Shown piece by piece: positions 1-8,980 of a DNA stretch of 64,000 nucleotides (positions are counted from its first letter, which is position 1; each line of letters begins with the position of its first letter). This DNA is from Lyngbya sp. CCAP 1446/10 (GTDB lineage Bacteria > Cyanobacteriota > Cyanobacteriia > Cyanobacteriales > Microcoleaceae). A program made the position numbers and the translations under genes. The notes beneath the pieces were generated by a model that saw nothing but the letters and a program-made list of their open reading frames with translations, was not told the DNA's origin and did not search any database. The DNA lies in the NCBI RefSeq assembly GCF_026130175.1, contig NZ_JAIGNI010000018.1:19680-83679 (forward strand), given 5' to 3'.

Positions 1-807
1 CAAACTGCTTTCTATTTGCAGCGGTGGGTCTGATGGCATTAATTGAGCGTTTTTCGTTAATGTCGCAATCTTGGTTTTTAAGTCTACATCTACCTGGTCA
101 GCAAAACCGCTGTCTGTTACTTTTTGATCTTTATATCTGTCAATTTGAGTCGGTTGGTCGCTGTGTACCTTTTGTTGCTCCACAAACCATACTAAATGCT
201 CGGTTCGCAATTGCAAAACCGGATCTTTAACATTCGCCACCACAGAGCCGAATAATTCCATCCTCTTAGCCCTACTGAAAACCCGCGCTTCCTTGGCTGA
301 AGCAGTAACCTGTTTGTTCTGTCCAATCAAATTATTGCGGACAACTAAAACATCTTCCTTCGGCCGCCACTCCAACTCATTTCCCCGCAATACCACGCCA
401 TTTTTTAGGTCAGTAGCGACTATGTTACCTTTGAGAAAAACCTGATTTCCTTCCTGAAACACCTGCCCAGTGTCTCCCTGAATATCATAAATTTCTTTGC
501 CGTCCTGAAACAATTTTCCGACTGGTTTCTGAACGTCAACTATCTTGTTGTCTTTGCTGTAAACGGCATTTTTCGAGTTTACTTTCCAGAACGTCTCGCC
601 CTTTTCGTTTGCTTGTTCTAGGGTTACTTTGTTCAAAGTTAGAGTGCTGTTTGACTGCTGAGCAGTTTTGATATCCTCAGCTAATTTATTCTTTTGAGTC
701 TCTTGCGGAGCCGCACAAGCACCAATCCCCAAAATCATTGCTGCCAAACATAGCTGCACCAATTTTGAGGATTTTAAATTAGGAATTTGTGATTTGAGAT
801 TAATCAT
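1..807 (-). CDS. lptC: LPS export periplasmic protein LptC-like, partial (3' end beyond the left edge)
   Basis: An open frame of 269 codons runs from an ATG at 807 to the window edge without a stop. The first 35 residues form a signal sequence ending in a lipobox-like GIGACAAP, so an outer- or inner-membrane-anchored lipoprotein is likely. The rest alternates short beta-strand stretches (for example VFLKGNIVATDLKNG, LEWRPKEDVLVVRNN, MELFGSVVANVKDP), the pattern of the LptC/OstA jelly-roll fold that passes lipopolysaccharide from the LptBFG ABC transporter to LptA. The next gene on this strand, a NYN-domain protein, lies upstream behind tandem repeats. The LptC assignment is from recognition of fold and motifs. 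A related LptA/OstA-type protein is the main alternative. Confidence 0.72.
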   Translation of the reverse strand, partial: MINLKSQIPNLKSSKLVQLCLAAMILGIGACAAPQETQKNKLAEDIKTAQQSNSTLTLNKVTLEQANEKGETFWKVNSKNAVYSKDNKIVDVQKPVGKLFQDGKEIYDIQGDTGQVFQEGNQVFLKGNIVATDLKNGVVLRGNELEWRPKEDVLVVRNNLIGQNKQVTASAKEARVFSRAKRMELFGSVVANVKDPVLQLRTEHLVWFVEQQKVHSDQPTQIDRYKDQKVTDSGFADQVDVDLKTKIATLTKNAQLMPSDPPLQIESSL

Positions 808-820
808 TGCTAATTCATCA

Positions 821-1003
821 TTGGGCATTGGGCATTGGGCATTGGGCATTGGTAATTGGCTAATTAAAAACACTAATCAAAAATCTGTCAGACTTGAGCT
901 AAATTTTTAACTTCTAATTTTCAATTATTCAACCCATCAGCTATTACCCCTTAACTATTACCCATTCCCCATTCCCCATCCCCCATTCCCGATTCCCGAT
1001 TCC
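821..1003. repeat. Heptamer-type tandem repeats between lptC and the NYN gene
   Basis: Two tracts are visible: ATTGGGC repeated about four times at 821-852, and near-tandem CCCATTC/CCGATTC units at 961-1003. Such short tandemly repeated heptamers are widespread between genes in filamentous cyanobacteria. No function can be read from them. Confidence 0.85.
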
Positions 1004-1612
1004 CTATCTGTCGTCGTGTTCGTCCATCAAGCTCAAGCCCGACAATGGGCGGTAAGCATAGTTAGGGCGCGATGTTTTTTGGATGTCGTCCTTAATCATT
1101 TCCAAATCGATGTAGCGATCGGCTACATTAATCAAACTGTCACTTGTCATCGATCGCAAACTCACGACTTCCACCCGCACGCCGCGATAGCTCACAGCAT
1201 CCACAGCATAAGCCAAATCGCCATCACCGCTGACCAAAACCGCCGTGTCGTAAGACCCGACTAAGGCCATCATGTCCACAGCAATTTCTACATCCAAGTT
1301 CGCCTTCTTAGAACCATCTGGTAACTGCACCAAATCCTTAGAAATCACTCGGTAGCCGTTGCGACGCATCCATAGCAAAAACCCCTGCTGTTTCTCGTTA
1401 GTGCGATCGACACCAGTGTAGAAAAAAGAGCGTAACAGCCGCGAACCCGCAGTTAAACGGCACAGCAGCTTAGTGTAATCAATCTCAATTCCCAACTGCA
1501 AAGCCGCGTAAAAAAGGTTAGAGCCGTCAATAAAAATTGCTACTCGACCGCGATTTTCCAGAACCTGTTCCGGCGTAAAAAGGTCGTTGCTTTCTATTCT
1601 ATTCAACATCAT
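1004..1612 (-). CDS. NYN domain protein (LabA/DUF88 family)
   Basis: This 202-residue protein has the hallmarks of a NYN (PIN-like) nuclease fold. The first strand and acidic residue are in VAIFIDGSNLFYAAL (Asp29). A central acidic cluster sits in LDVEIAVDMM, and the late SGDGDLAYAVD loop supplies two more carboxylates. These acidic residues coordinate metal in PIN-like RNases. Family members include LabA of Synechococcus, which takes part in circadian output, but this copy need not share that role. It is a single-domain protein of the usual length. It stands alone between tandem repeats and metG, on the same strand as both neighbours. Confidence 0.85.
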   Translation of the reverse strand: MMLNRIESNDLFTPEQVLENRGRVAIFIDGSNLFYAALQLGIEIDYTKLLCRLTAGSRLLRSFFYTGVDRTNEKQQGFLLWMRRNGYRVISKDLVQLPDGSKKANLDVEIAVDMMALVGSYDTAVLVSGDGDLAYAVDAVSYRGVRVEVVSLRSMTSDSLINVADRYIDLEMIKDDIQKTSRPNYAYRPLSGLSLMDEHDDR

Positions 1613-1699
1613 TGTTATGCCTCAATTTTTATGAAAGATTGGTAAAGAAATAAGTGCTAATTCATAATCTGTCATAGCACCCCGATCGCTGGCTGCGAA

Positions 1700-3307
1700 C
1701 TATGAAGGTAATGTTTCGAGCAGTTCTAGCCGCTTAAAAACAGGTTGTGGTTCCCCCAGAGTTTGGTTAGCCGGCAAAGCGCCCCAGGCAGCATGAACTG
1801 CAAAAGTCGCTGAACTGTTAACGGCAACCCGATCGTTAAAGTCAATTGAAAAACCTAGCTGCTGATAGATAGCGTTGCTGATATTAGGAATAATCGGCGA
1901 TAAAAGGTAAGATGCCAGTCTAACAGATTCCAGAACAGAATATAGCACTTGTTGGACACTTTCGAGCTGTCCTTGCTTGTACAAACTCCAAGGTGCTTGT
2001 ACGTCAATAAACTTGTTACCGGCTCTCACTAATGCAAGTACAGCTTCGCAAGCCTTGCTAAAAGCCAATTCTTCGTAAAAACCCGCGACTCGATCGCCCA
2101 AATCCCAGCCCATACTCTTGAGAAGGTTGTCGCCGGGAATGTCTTCCCCCGACACATTTGGCACTGAGCCTCCGCAATATTTGCGAGCCATGTTTAGGGT
2201 ACGGTTAAGCAAATTTCCCAAATCATTTGCTAGCTCAGCATTCAATATATTGATAAACCGAGTTTCGTTAAAATCGCCGTCTTCTCCGAATTCAATTTCT
2301 TTGAGGAAATAGTAACGCACTGCATCAGCGCCGTATTTATTGACCAATTCGACTGGGTTTAAAGTATTACCCTCCGATTTCCCCATTTTTTTGCCGTCTT
2401 TGGTCAAAAAACCGTGAGCGAAGACACGGCCAGGCACCGACATACCCGCTGACATCAGCATTGCCGGCCAGTAAACTGCGTGAAACCGGAGAATATCTTT
2501 GCCGATCAAGTGCAGGTCAATCGGCCACCATTTAGATAAAGCATTCTCTAACATCGGATCGTTGTCCGGATCTAGCAAGGCTGTGACGTATGCCAGTAAA
2601 GCGTCAAACCAGACGTAAATGGTGTGACTGGAGTCAACCGGTATCGGCAGGCCCCATGCCAGATTCACTCTAGAAATCGAAAAGTCTTGCAGGCCGGAGT
2701 TGACGAAGCTGAGAACTTCGTTGCGCCGGCTTTCCGGGGCGATGAAGTCGGGACGTTCTGCGTACAAGGCGAGGAGTTGGTCTTGATATCGCGACAGGCG
2801 AAAAAAGTAGTTTTCTTCGTCGCGCCACTCAACTTCCTTGCTGGTGTGGACGGAACACCGATTTCCCGGTAACAAATCCCGTTCATCTTTAAATTCTTCG
2901 CAGGAGACGCAGTACCAGCCTTGTTGCTGGTTCAAGTAGATGTCGCCGGAGTTCCAGACGCGCTGGAAAAATTCTTTGACAATGTACTCGTGGCGGCGCG
3001 AGGTTGTGCGGATGAAGCGATCGTACTGGATGTCGAGTTGTTCCCACAGCGTTTCAAACGCCGGAACTACTAAGTCGCAGTGAGCTTGGGGCGATCGTCC
3101 CAAACTCTCGGCTGTGCGCTGAATTTTCTGCCCGTGTTCGTCAGTCCCGGTAATCATCAAGACAGATTTGCCCCGCAGCCGCTCAAATCGGGCTAGGGCA
3201 TCTGCTGCCATAGTCGTGTAAGCGCTGCCAACGTGAGGTAAATCGTTTACATAGTACAGAGGCGTTGTGATTGCAAAGGTATTCTTAGTTTGATCGGTCG
3301 ATTTCAT
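1700..3307 (-). CDS. metG: Methionyl-tRNA synthetase
   Basis: It charges tRNA(Met) with methionine. The 535-residue protein has the class I signatures: the HIGH-like PHVGSAYTT near residue 25 and KMGKSEGNT, the KMSKS loop, in the middle. A CP-domain cysteine set (CVSCEEFKD and GNRC) is consistent with zinc binding. The C-terminal helical anticodon domain contains FIDVQAPWSLYK. The length fits the short bacterial form without the C-terminal tRNA-binding/dimerisation domain. The ATG at 3307 gives a standard N-terminus leading directly to TPLYYVNDLPHVG. Confidence 0.96.
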   Translation of the reverse strand: MKSTDQTKNTFAITTPLYYVNDLPHVGSAYTTMAADALARFERLRGKSVLMITGTDEHGQKIQRTAESLGRSPQAHCDLVVPAFETLWEQLDIQYDRFIRTTSRRHEYIVKEFFQRVWNSGDIYLNQQQGWYCVSCEEFKDERDLLPGNRCSVHTSKEVEWRDEENYFFRLSRYQDQLLALYAERPDFIAPESRRNEVLSFVNSGLQDFSISRVNLAWGLPIPVDSSHTIYVWFDALLAYVTALLDPDNDPMLENALSKWWPIDLHLIGKDILRFHAVYWPAMLMSAGMSVPGRVFAHGFLTKDGKKMGKSEGNTLNPVELVNKYGADAVRYYFLKEIEFGEDGDFNETRFINILNAELANDLGNLLNRTLNMARKYCGGSVPNVSGEDIPGDNLLKSMGWDLGDRVAGFYEELAFSKACEAVLALVRAGNKFIDVQAPWSLYKQGQLESVQQVLYSVLESVRLASYLLSPIIPNISNAIYQQLGFSIDFNDRVAVNSSATFAVHAAWGALPANQTLGEPQPVFKRLELLETLPS

Positions 3308-4072
3308 TGAATCCTAAAAAAAATTCCCTAAATTGAGTTTCGATTTTAACTCAGCGTTTAAATCTTTGATGGAGCCGCAATCAAGCTAAATTTACTGCAA
3401 GTTATTTGCATTTGTCTAACCAGAGCTATTTCCAAAAGAAATATAGCTTTCATATCAACACTAATCTTTTTTAGTTCTTTTTGACGAACTCTCTAAAATG
3501 TCTTAATATTTTGACATTTTGCTGACTTGTGGCTCCCTAGGATTGTCTGTCCCGCATCCTTAATTTTTGGAGGGCCAAGGTGCGGCCCCACTTGCCATCT
3601 CGAAGCGAGAAACTAAGCTATGGAGCTCTTAATCGCCTGCAAATCCTCACTGTTTTCGATCGACCCAGGGACGCAGAAACCCAATTTTTTATAATAAAAA
3701 TCTCTCGTGAAGCGCGAGTGCTTTAGTTTTTGGGCCCAGCCAGAGCCTGATAGCCGAGATTTTTTGTCAATCAACCCCGGTTTTTCGATGTTGCCAGCGC
3801 CTTCGGGGCACACACAAAAACCCAAACTACTTCAACTTCGGGCGATCAAATTAGCGTGCGTCTAACAATGTATTAACCCATATTTTTTACGATTGCCGTG
3901 CCACAGTACAATCACTGAGAACAATCGAGTTTTTCAGAGAGCGATCGGGCTTTTTCCCTGTATACCTACATAAATATAGGGACAAAAAGTATAATTTATT
4001 GCTTAATTGCTAGATCGAAAACCGTAAAAACCGAATGTAACAGTTGAGGGTGTCGAATGTGGGAGCTAACTC
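3308..4072. other. Long intergenic region without a supported gene
   Basis: Between metG and a MITE-like element no frame has convincing coding character. An 8-bp perfect inverted repeat, AAAATGTC/GACATTTT with a 10-base spacer, lies at 3495-3520. An AT-rich stretch with a TATAAT-like run lies around 3980-4000. The frame on the minus strand at 3613-3825 is low-complexity and is taken as chance. Confidence 0.5.
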
Positions 4073-4207
4073 AATACGGTTCACTTAACATATTTATGCC
4101 CCGGAGATCCCCCTAAATCCCCCGAAAGCAAGGGGGACTTTGAGGGCATTCTTGTCCCCCCTTTTTAAGGGGTGTGCCAGGGAGATCTGTCTTAAGTGAA
4201 CCGTATT
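4073..4207. mobile_element. MITE-like element with 16-bp perfect terminal inverted repeats
   Basis: The 135-bp element is bounded by AATACGGTTCACTTAA at 4073-4088 and its exact reverse complement at 4192-4207. The interior carries GATCCCCCTAAATCCCCC and CCCCCCTTTTTAAGGGG, purine/pyrimidine runs also found at 20541-20585, 34290-34310 and inside the repeat at 37811-37995. It has no coding capacity. It lies about 90 bp downstream of the hrcA stop codon. Confidence 0.8.
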
Positions 4208-4300
4208 CGGATCTAACTTTCAAAACCCTATTTCTTGAAACCATGAGTGGGGCGGACATTATTAGCCCGCCCAAAAATTAAATTTAAATGCCGATACAGC

Positions 4301-5398
4301 TTATCCTTCGGGAAAATTAACTCGATTTCCGCCCATAGCTTCCGACAAATAATCGGCCGCAGCTTCCACTACCGCGATCGCATTTTCGTAAACCATCCGC
4401 GTCGGCCCCAAAACCCCAACACTACCAACAGGCACCGATCCCCGGCGGTAAATCGAAGAAATTAGAGTACAGCCGCGAATTGGTTCTAAGGAATTTTCCG
4501 ATCCAATACGCACAGTTACCCGCTTCCCTGGCGTGTCCAACTCAGGCGATTCAAAAATCAAAGGCCAAAGCAATTCCTGTTCTTGTTCGAGCAGTTGTAC
4601 GAGGGTTTGAACTTGCTGCAACTGCGAAAAATCTGGTAAGCGCAGGGCTTCTGCCAAACCGCCGATCAGAATTCGCGTGTAGGTGGGATTGCTTTGGCGG
4701 CTGCTCAAAGCAGTCAGCATGGTTTCCATCCATTCTGCGTAGAGTTCAAAGTCTCGGTCTAACTCGCTCCAGTCTACAGTCGAGAGTTCCGAAAGCGATC
4801 GCCCCCGCAGCTTGCTATTCAAAAAATTCGACAAAATCTGCAATTCGCGATCGACAATTTCGTCATCTGGCCAGCTACCATCTGCGCCCTTCGGCAACTG
4901 CACCAACACCGAATGAGTTTCGTAGGCATCCGTCACCACAATCAGCATCACCTTTCCGGCCTCTAGCTGCACCAGTTGCAAGTGGCGCAAGCAAGCCGTA
5001 TTGGTTTGCGGTATCGTGATCATGGCAATGTAACCGCTGATAGTTGCCAGGATTTGAGCCGCGCCGCGAAGTGCCGCATCCATGCGACCATCCGACCAGT
5101 TGAGCTGGTCTAGTACCTTTTCCACCTTACCGGCGAGGGTATCAGACGGCTGAATCAACTGATCTACATAAATTCTGTAGCCGGAGTCAGAGGGGACTCG
5201 TCCGGCCGAAGTGTGGGGCTGATAGAGCAGTCCAGCTTTTTCGAGAGTCCCCATCGCATTGCGAATTGTAGCTGGGCTGACGCTGAGGTTGAATTCGTCA
5301 GCCAAAGCTTTTGAGCCAACGGGTTCCGCTGTAGCTATGTAGTGGCGAACCGTTGCCCAAAGGATGTGTTGTTGCCGATCGGTGAGGTTAACGCGCAC
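4301..5398 (-). CDS. hrcA: Heat-inducible transcription repressor HrcA
   Basis: HrcA binds CIRCE operators and represses groESL-type chaperone genes. Residues 1-75 form the winged-helix region ([67 protein letters not shown]), a very characteristic stretch. The middle and C-terminal parts contain the GAF-like sensor fold and end with [20 protein letters not shown]. The 365-residue length is typical. The start is a GTG at 5398, just before the conserved VNLTDRQ. I saw no CIRCE sequence in front of it, so autoregulation is not evident. groESL and dnaK are not in the window. Confidence 0.95.
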   Translation of the reverse strand: MRVNLTDRQQHILWATVRHYIATAEPVGSKALADEFNLSVSPATIRNAMGTLEKAGLLYQPHTSAGRVPSDSGYRIYVDQLIQPSDTLAGKVEKVLDQLNWSDGRMDAALRGAAQILATISGYIAMITIPQTNTACLRHLQLVQLEAGKVMLIVVTDAYETHSVLVQLPKGADGSWPDDEIVDRELQILSNFLNSKLRGRSLSELSTVDWSELDRDFELYAEWMETMLTALSSRQSNPTYTRILIGGLAEALRLPDFSQLQQVQTLVQLLEQEQELLWPLIFESPELDTPGKRVTVRIGSENSLEPIRGCTLISSIYRRGSVPVGSVGVLGPTRMVYENAIAVVEAAADYLSEAMGGNRVNFPEG

Positions 5399-5548
5399 AG
5401 ATATTTAAGTAGAATTAGTATTTAGAGTTGAAAGCCACTATTTAATCGAAACGTCTGTCCCAAGAGGGCGATCGGGCAGACTTACTTATTTAAACATAAC
5501 AGATTTTAGGTTAAGGAAGAAGTCAGTTGTTACTGGTTATTGATTATC

Positions 5549-5690
5549 GGTGATTGGTGATTGGTGATTGGTGATTGGTTATTTGTAAGTTCTAATGCCC
5601 AATGCCCCATGCCCCATGACCTGTTTGGCCAATGCCCCATGCCCCATGACCTGTTTGGCCAATGCCCCATGCCCCATGACCTGTTTGGCC
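5549..5690. repeat. Tandem repeats: GATTGGT heptamers and three exact 30-bp units
   Basis: GATTGGT units fill 5549-5580. Three identical 30-bp copies follow at 5601-5630, 5631-5660 and 5661-5690, each made of AATGCCCCAT, GCCCCATGAC and CTGTTTGGCC. They end nine bases from the stop codon of the hydrolase gene. They give spurious repetitive frames on both strands. Confidence 0.92.
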
Positions 5691-5698
5691 CATGCCCT

Positions 5699-6565
5699 CT
5701 AATTATGTTCTTTAAGAATATTTTGCAGGTAACTAGCCACTGCATCCGGCTGTTCCATCATTGCCAAATGGCCGCAATCAAGCTGAAGCACATTTTCGCC
5801 ACAACCTTGGAACATCCAGTGAAAGCTAGCCAAATGCAGCACGTATTTGGGTTCCATAATTTTGTCTTTAGTGCCGGCAATAAAATACACGGGCTGCTTG
5901 AGTCGGGACACTATTTGTGGCAACAGGTGAATCTCGGCTTCTGTGGTGGATTCCAACAAAGCCCCCAAAGCTGCGTCTGGATGAGCTCCCACGAAATCTC
6001 TCAAACGCTGCCTTCCCCAGTCGCGCCCGATCGATCTTGCCACAGAATCCCGCGCAAACACGAAATCTACTAATGGCAAGTGAGGCAGCCAGCGGGGACG
6101 CATTTTGACTAGCTGTTTGCCGACGGAGCGAAACCGCTCGAATTCTTCCTTTAGATAGATGCCGCCGCCAGCATTGATGCAAACAACACCTTTAATACGA
6201 TCAGAGAATTGGCTGGCTCCCCAAAGGGCGATCGTGCCGCCGAGAGAGTGCCCCACCAACCAAGCATTAGAAATATCGAGTTTTTCGAGTAAAATTTCCA
6301 AATCGCGAGCGTAAGCTGCGGGAGTGTAACAGGAATTAAGCGGTTCCCAATGCTCTGGATGGCCGTCGCCGTCCGGTTGAGAATCGCCAAACCCGCGCAA
6401 ATCGTAGGTCAGGCACTGATAGTTTGGTGCCAAGCGATCGGTCAAAGGTTGCCAGTAGCGGCGGCTTAACAGCCAGCCGTGGACAAATACCAGAACCGGG
6501 GAAGTTGCAGTGGGAGCCGTCAAATCGCAAGCGTGCCGAACCCCTAGGATGTCTATGGTTGCCAT
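5699..6565 (-). CDS. Alpha/beta hydrolase
   Basis: A 288-residue alpha/beta-hydrolase fold enzyme. An oxyanion-hole motif FVHGWLLSRRYW lies near residue 28, and the nucleophile elbow GHSLGGTIAL carries the serine. The acidic residue is likely in FIAGTKDKIME and the histidine in LDCGHLAMMEQP. All three catalytic positions are therefore present. The arrangement resembles cyanobacterial and plastid hydrolases of the epoxide-hydrolase/haloperoxidase type. The substrate cannot be told. It is a soluble single-domain protein without a signal peptide. Confidence 0.88.
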   Translation of the reverse strand: MATIDILGVRHACDLTAPTATSPVLVFVHGWLLSRRYWQPLTDRLAPNYQCLTYDLRGFGDSQPDGDGHPEHWEPLNSCYTPAAYARDLEILLEKLDISNAWLVGHSLGGTIALWGASQFSDRIKGVVCINAGGGIYLKEEFERFRSVGKQLVKMRPRWLPHLPLVDFVFARDSVARSIGRDWGRQRLRDFVGAHPDAALGALLESTTEAEIHLLPQIVSRLKQPVYFIAGTKDKIMEPKYVLHLASFHWMFQGCGENVLQLDCGHLAMMEQPDAVASYLQNILKEHN

Positions 6566-6697
6566 AATTTTATCCTATCGCGAAATCAGCACAGAGGGAT
6601 CGGCAGTTACAGGAGGGCGATCGACTCGGTTTCACTTTCTCAGGATTAAGGCCAAGCATCGAGCAAAAACCCAGTTTCGCCAGCATCAGCGCGATCG

Positions 6698-7423
6698 CTA
6701 AAACCGCTCGCCCAGCAATCTTTGTCGCACCCCCTCAGCGATTTTCTGCCCCAGATACTCAGGAATTAAACTTTCATTGGGCCCCAACAAGTAGAGAATC
6801 AGGCGAGTTCGCCCCCGCCAAACCAATAAATTTGCATTCACCACCAACAAATCCTCTTGCCAGATGGCATACATAACTTTGTAAAAAAGTCCAGGCTGAT
6901 TATCAGCTTCTATCAGCAGAGCTGGCAAGTGGAAAACCGGATCGACGTAAAATTCAGTTGCCACATCCTCCAAACCCGCGTCTAAATTGAATTCCACAGC
7001 CAACATCTCTTCAACCTCAAAATGCCCCGCCAAGGCCTCTCGAACCGCCCTACAGACGTTTTCTGCTGTTTTATCTGCCAGTACCTTGCCACCGCGAGAT
7101 ACCACCAATTTGATAAATACCAGCATCGGCGGGTAAATTTGACCGTACAGACTCAGACTGTGAATGGTCAGCCCGTAGGCCGCCAATACTCCAAAAATGT
7201 CGCTCAGTAGAAAAGATTGGTTCCGGTAAGCAAAATGCAGGGCACTTTTATTACCTTCGGCTCTGATTTCGATGACTGCTTGCCGAGTTTTGTAAAGCTG
7301 ATAAGCTAATTTGAGGTTTTGCAGTTGGATTTCGCTGCTGACAAATTGCTCGTAAAACTGTGGAAACGCTCGGTTAAAGCGCTTGAGAAGTTCTAGGGTA
7401 GATGGTTTTAAACCCGAAGCCAT
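6698..7423 (-). CDS. ACT-domain-like protein
   Basis: The 241-residue protein contains a C-terminal segment, EADNQPGLFYKVMYAIWQED followed by LLVVNANL, that has the D-x-PGLL-type turn and helix of ACT domains. The middle segment SFLLSDIFGVLAAYGLTIHS is a second ACT-like half. ACT domains bind small ligands, often amino acids, and regulate attached enzymes; here no catalytic domain is attached. It could act as a free regulatory subunit. It is on the same strand as the hydrolase downstream, about 130 bp away. I do not recognise a specific role. Confidence 0.65.
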   Translation of the reverse strand: MASGLKPSTLELLKRFNRAFPQFYEQFVSSEIQLQNLKLAYQLYKTRQAVIEIRAEGNKSALHFAYRNQSFLLSDIFGVLAAYGLTIHSLSLYGQIYPPMLVFIKLVVSRGGKVLADKTAENVCRAVREALAGHFEVEEMLAVEFNLDAGLEDVATEFYVDPVFHLPALLIEADNQPGLFYKVMYAIWQEDLLVVNANLLVWRGRTRLILYLLGPNESLIPEYLGQKIAEGVRQRLLGERF

Positions 7424-7931
7424 AATTGAGGGGAAGGTGCGGGAGATATACTAGGTATTGACTCTCCCATGCCTTATGGCAATGGGATTTTAGATTTGAC
7501 GATTCGACTTAAATTGTTCCCGCTTTCTCATTAAAAGCAGAAGTCAAATTTGTCTGGGAACACATAACTAGAATGTCGCGGTTGCGCCATTCGATCTGTA
7601 CTTCCCACCAAGTGTATGACTTCCGACGCGATCGGCGGTACTAAAAAGAAGCAATTCCTAAATGCCTCTGTCCTGGTTGGGCAACAAATTTTACCTTAAC
7701 ACCGGGTTGTCCCGGCACAGGCTAGCAGAACATTTCTACCAAACTTGACGAGAAGCAAAAAAGCGCAGAGTCAATGTTGGACGACAAATCCCTGTTTTCG
7801 GCGTAAGATGAGTGTACCGTAAACTGTTCCTCAAGAGGCTACCCGCAATTCATCCCACGCCGATCGGAGTGGGTTGATCTATTGGGTTCTCTTTCACATC
7901 GTCCAACTTCTACTACCTTAACCGCGCCTGC
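7424..7931. other. Divergent intergenic region, no gene seen
   Basis: This 508-bp space separates two divergently transcribed genes, so it should hold promoters for both. I saw no tRNA, known riboswitch or persuasive small frame. There is a short imperfect hairpin around ACCGGGTTGTCCCGG at 7701-7715. Confidence 0.45.
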
Positions 7932-8483
7932 ATGGGTTTTTGGAAAAACTTATTTAGTAGTTCTGAGTCTGCCTCTGTACCCCAAACAGCGGAATTTGAG
8001 GAAGATATAACTCTTGGGTTAGGCGATCCGCTTTCCCCAATGTTTCGCAAACCCGCCAGCGGCAACGCTCGCATCTTTTTTAGTTGCGATCGGGACATTG
8101 ACCTCTACGAACTCGAAGAACTTTGTAATGCAGTGGGTTGGTCCCGCCGTCCCCTGCGTAAAGTCAAAAAAGCTATTCAGCACAGCTTCCTAGTCGTCTC
8201 TATGTGGGAGATACGGGGCAGCCAGCGACGGCTGGTCGGTTTCGCCAGAGCGACTTCAGACCATGCTTTTAATGCCACGCTTTGGGATGTGGTAGTTCAT
8301 CCTGACTATCAGGGTAAAGGCATGGGTAAGGCGCTGATGAAATACATCATTAAAAAACTCCGCAGTGAAGATATCAGCAACATTACCTTATTTGCTGACC
8401 CTCAGGTGGTGGATTTTTACCGAAATTTGGGCTTTATGTCCGATCCGGAGGGGATTAAAGGTATGTTTTGGTATCCAGATTAG
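7932..8483 (+). CDS. GNAT acetyltransferase, Ycf52/NSI-like
   Basis: A 183-residue GNAT-family enzyme. The acetyl-CoA-binding motif A is clear: [20 protein letters not shown], with Q/RxxGxG as QGKGMG. Motif B follows in [10 protein letters not shown]. The N-terminal third with [10 protein letters not shown] and the [17 protein letters not shown] segment resemble the plastid-encoded Ycf52 and the nuclear plastid NSI acetyltransferases. Protein or metabolite acetylation is likely; the target is unknown. A paralogous gene with the same GFARATSD...WDV..HPDYQG core lies at 14416-14904. Confidence 0.82.
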   Translation: MGFWKNLFSSSESASVPQTAEFEEDITLGLGDPLSPMFRKPASGNARIFFSCDRDIDLYELEELCNAVGWSRRPLRKVKKAIQHSFLVVSMWEIRGSQRRLVGFARATSDHAFNATLWDVVVHPDYQGKGMGKALMKYIIKKLRSEDISNITLFADPQVVDFYRNLGFMSDPEGIKGMFWYPD

Positions 8484-8699
8484 CTCGCCCGGTGCAGGTT
8501 AGCGTTGATTTGTTGAGTAAATGCAATATTCACGCTGCCACACACCTCAGAAGGCTGTGCGCTGCGGTCAGTTACGCTCTTGATTGTATCTCCGCAGCTT
8601 GGCAGTTATGAAGCCCAGAGCTTTGCAAGTATTGTCCAACCGCACAACAAAAAAGAAAACTTCAGCGTAGCTGCATCGAAAATTAAAATAAAAAAAAGC

Positions 8700-8728
8700 T
8701 TGACAAGCTGAGGGTTTTGTGACTTAAT
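8700..8728 (+). promoter_or_regulatory. Candidate sigma70-type promoter for tRNA-Pro
   Basis: A consensus TTGACA lies at 8700-8705, and CTTAAT begins 17 bases later at 8723. This would start transcription about 20 bp before the tRNA. The -35 is perfect and the -10 weak; this is inference from spacing. Confidence 0.4.
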
Positions 8729-8754
8729 GGTTAACAGATAGGCAACTATCACAA

Positions 8755-8828
8755 CGGGATGTAGCGCAGCTTGGTAGCGCGCCTGCTTTGGGAGCAGGAT
8801 GTCGCAGGTTCAAATCCTGTCATCCCGA
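8755..8828 (+). tRNA. tRNA-Pro (anticodon TGG)
   Basis: The 74-nt gene has a 7-bp acceptor stem (CGGGATG with CATCCCG) and discriminator A. The anticodon arm is CCTGC-TTTGGGA-GCAGG with anticodon TGG. The T arm is CAGG-TTCAAATC-CTG. CCA is not encoded, which is common in cyanobacteria. It stands alone between the Ycf52-like and Tic22-like genes. Confidence 0.97.
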
Positions 8829-8980
8829 TCGCACAATGTTAAATAATAGATTCAAGCAGAAACTGCCGCTGATGTTGACATTTGTTCAAAATGGAGACCC
8901 ATTGAGGCAGTTTTTGTCGATCGTGTCAAGGGGCCAGTCTTTGCGTTAATGTGTTTCAGGATCGCCGATGGTGGAAAAAC

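Noticed and set aside
3613..3825. Minus-strand frame of 70 codons between metG and hrcA
   Set aside because: Low-complexity, no recognisable motif and no start signal; likely chance in an intergenic region.
4480..5019. 179-codon plus-strand frame opposite hrcA
   Set aside because: hrcA is unambiguous on the minus strand; the plus frame has no domain.
5399..5530. CIRCE operator in front of hrcA
   Set aside because: No TTAGCACTC-N9-GAGTGCTAA or near match was found in the upstream bases.
5601..5690. Possible CRISPR-like array of 30-bp units
   Set aside because: The three units are directly adjacent, without spacers, and no cas gene is present.
5530..5745. Minus-strand frame with repeated WGMGHWPNRS units
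   Set aside because: It is the translation of the three 30-bp repeats and overlaps the end of the hydrolase gene.
8951..8980. Upstream start for the Tic22-like protein
   Set aside because: It would put ten polar residues before the signal peptide; the ATG at 8981 fits a signal sequence better.
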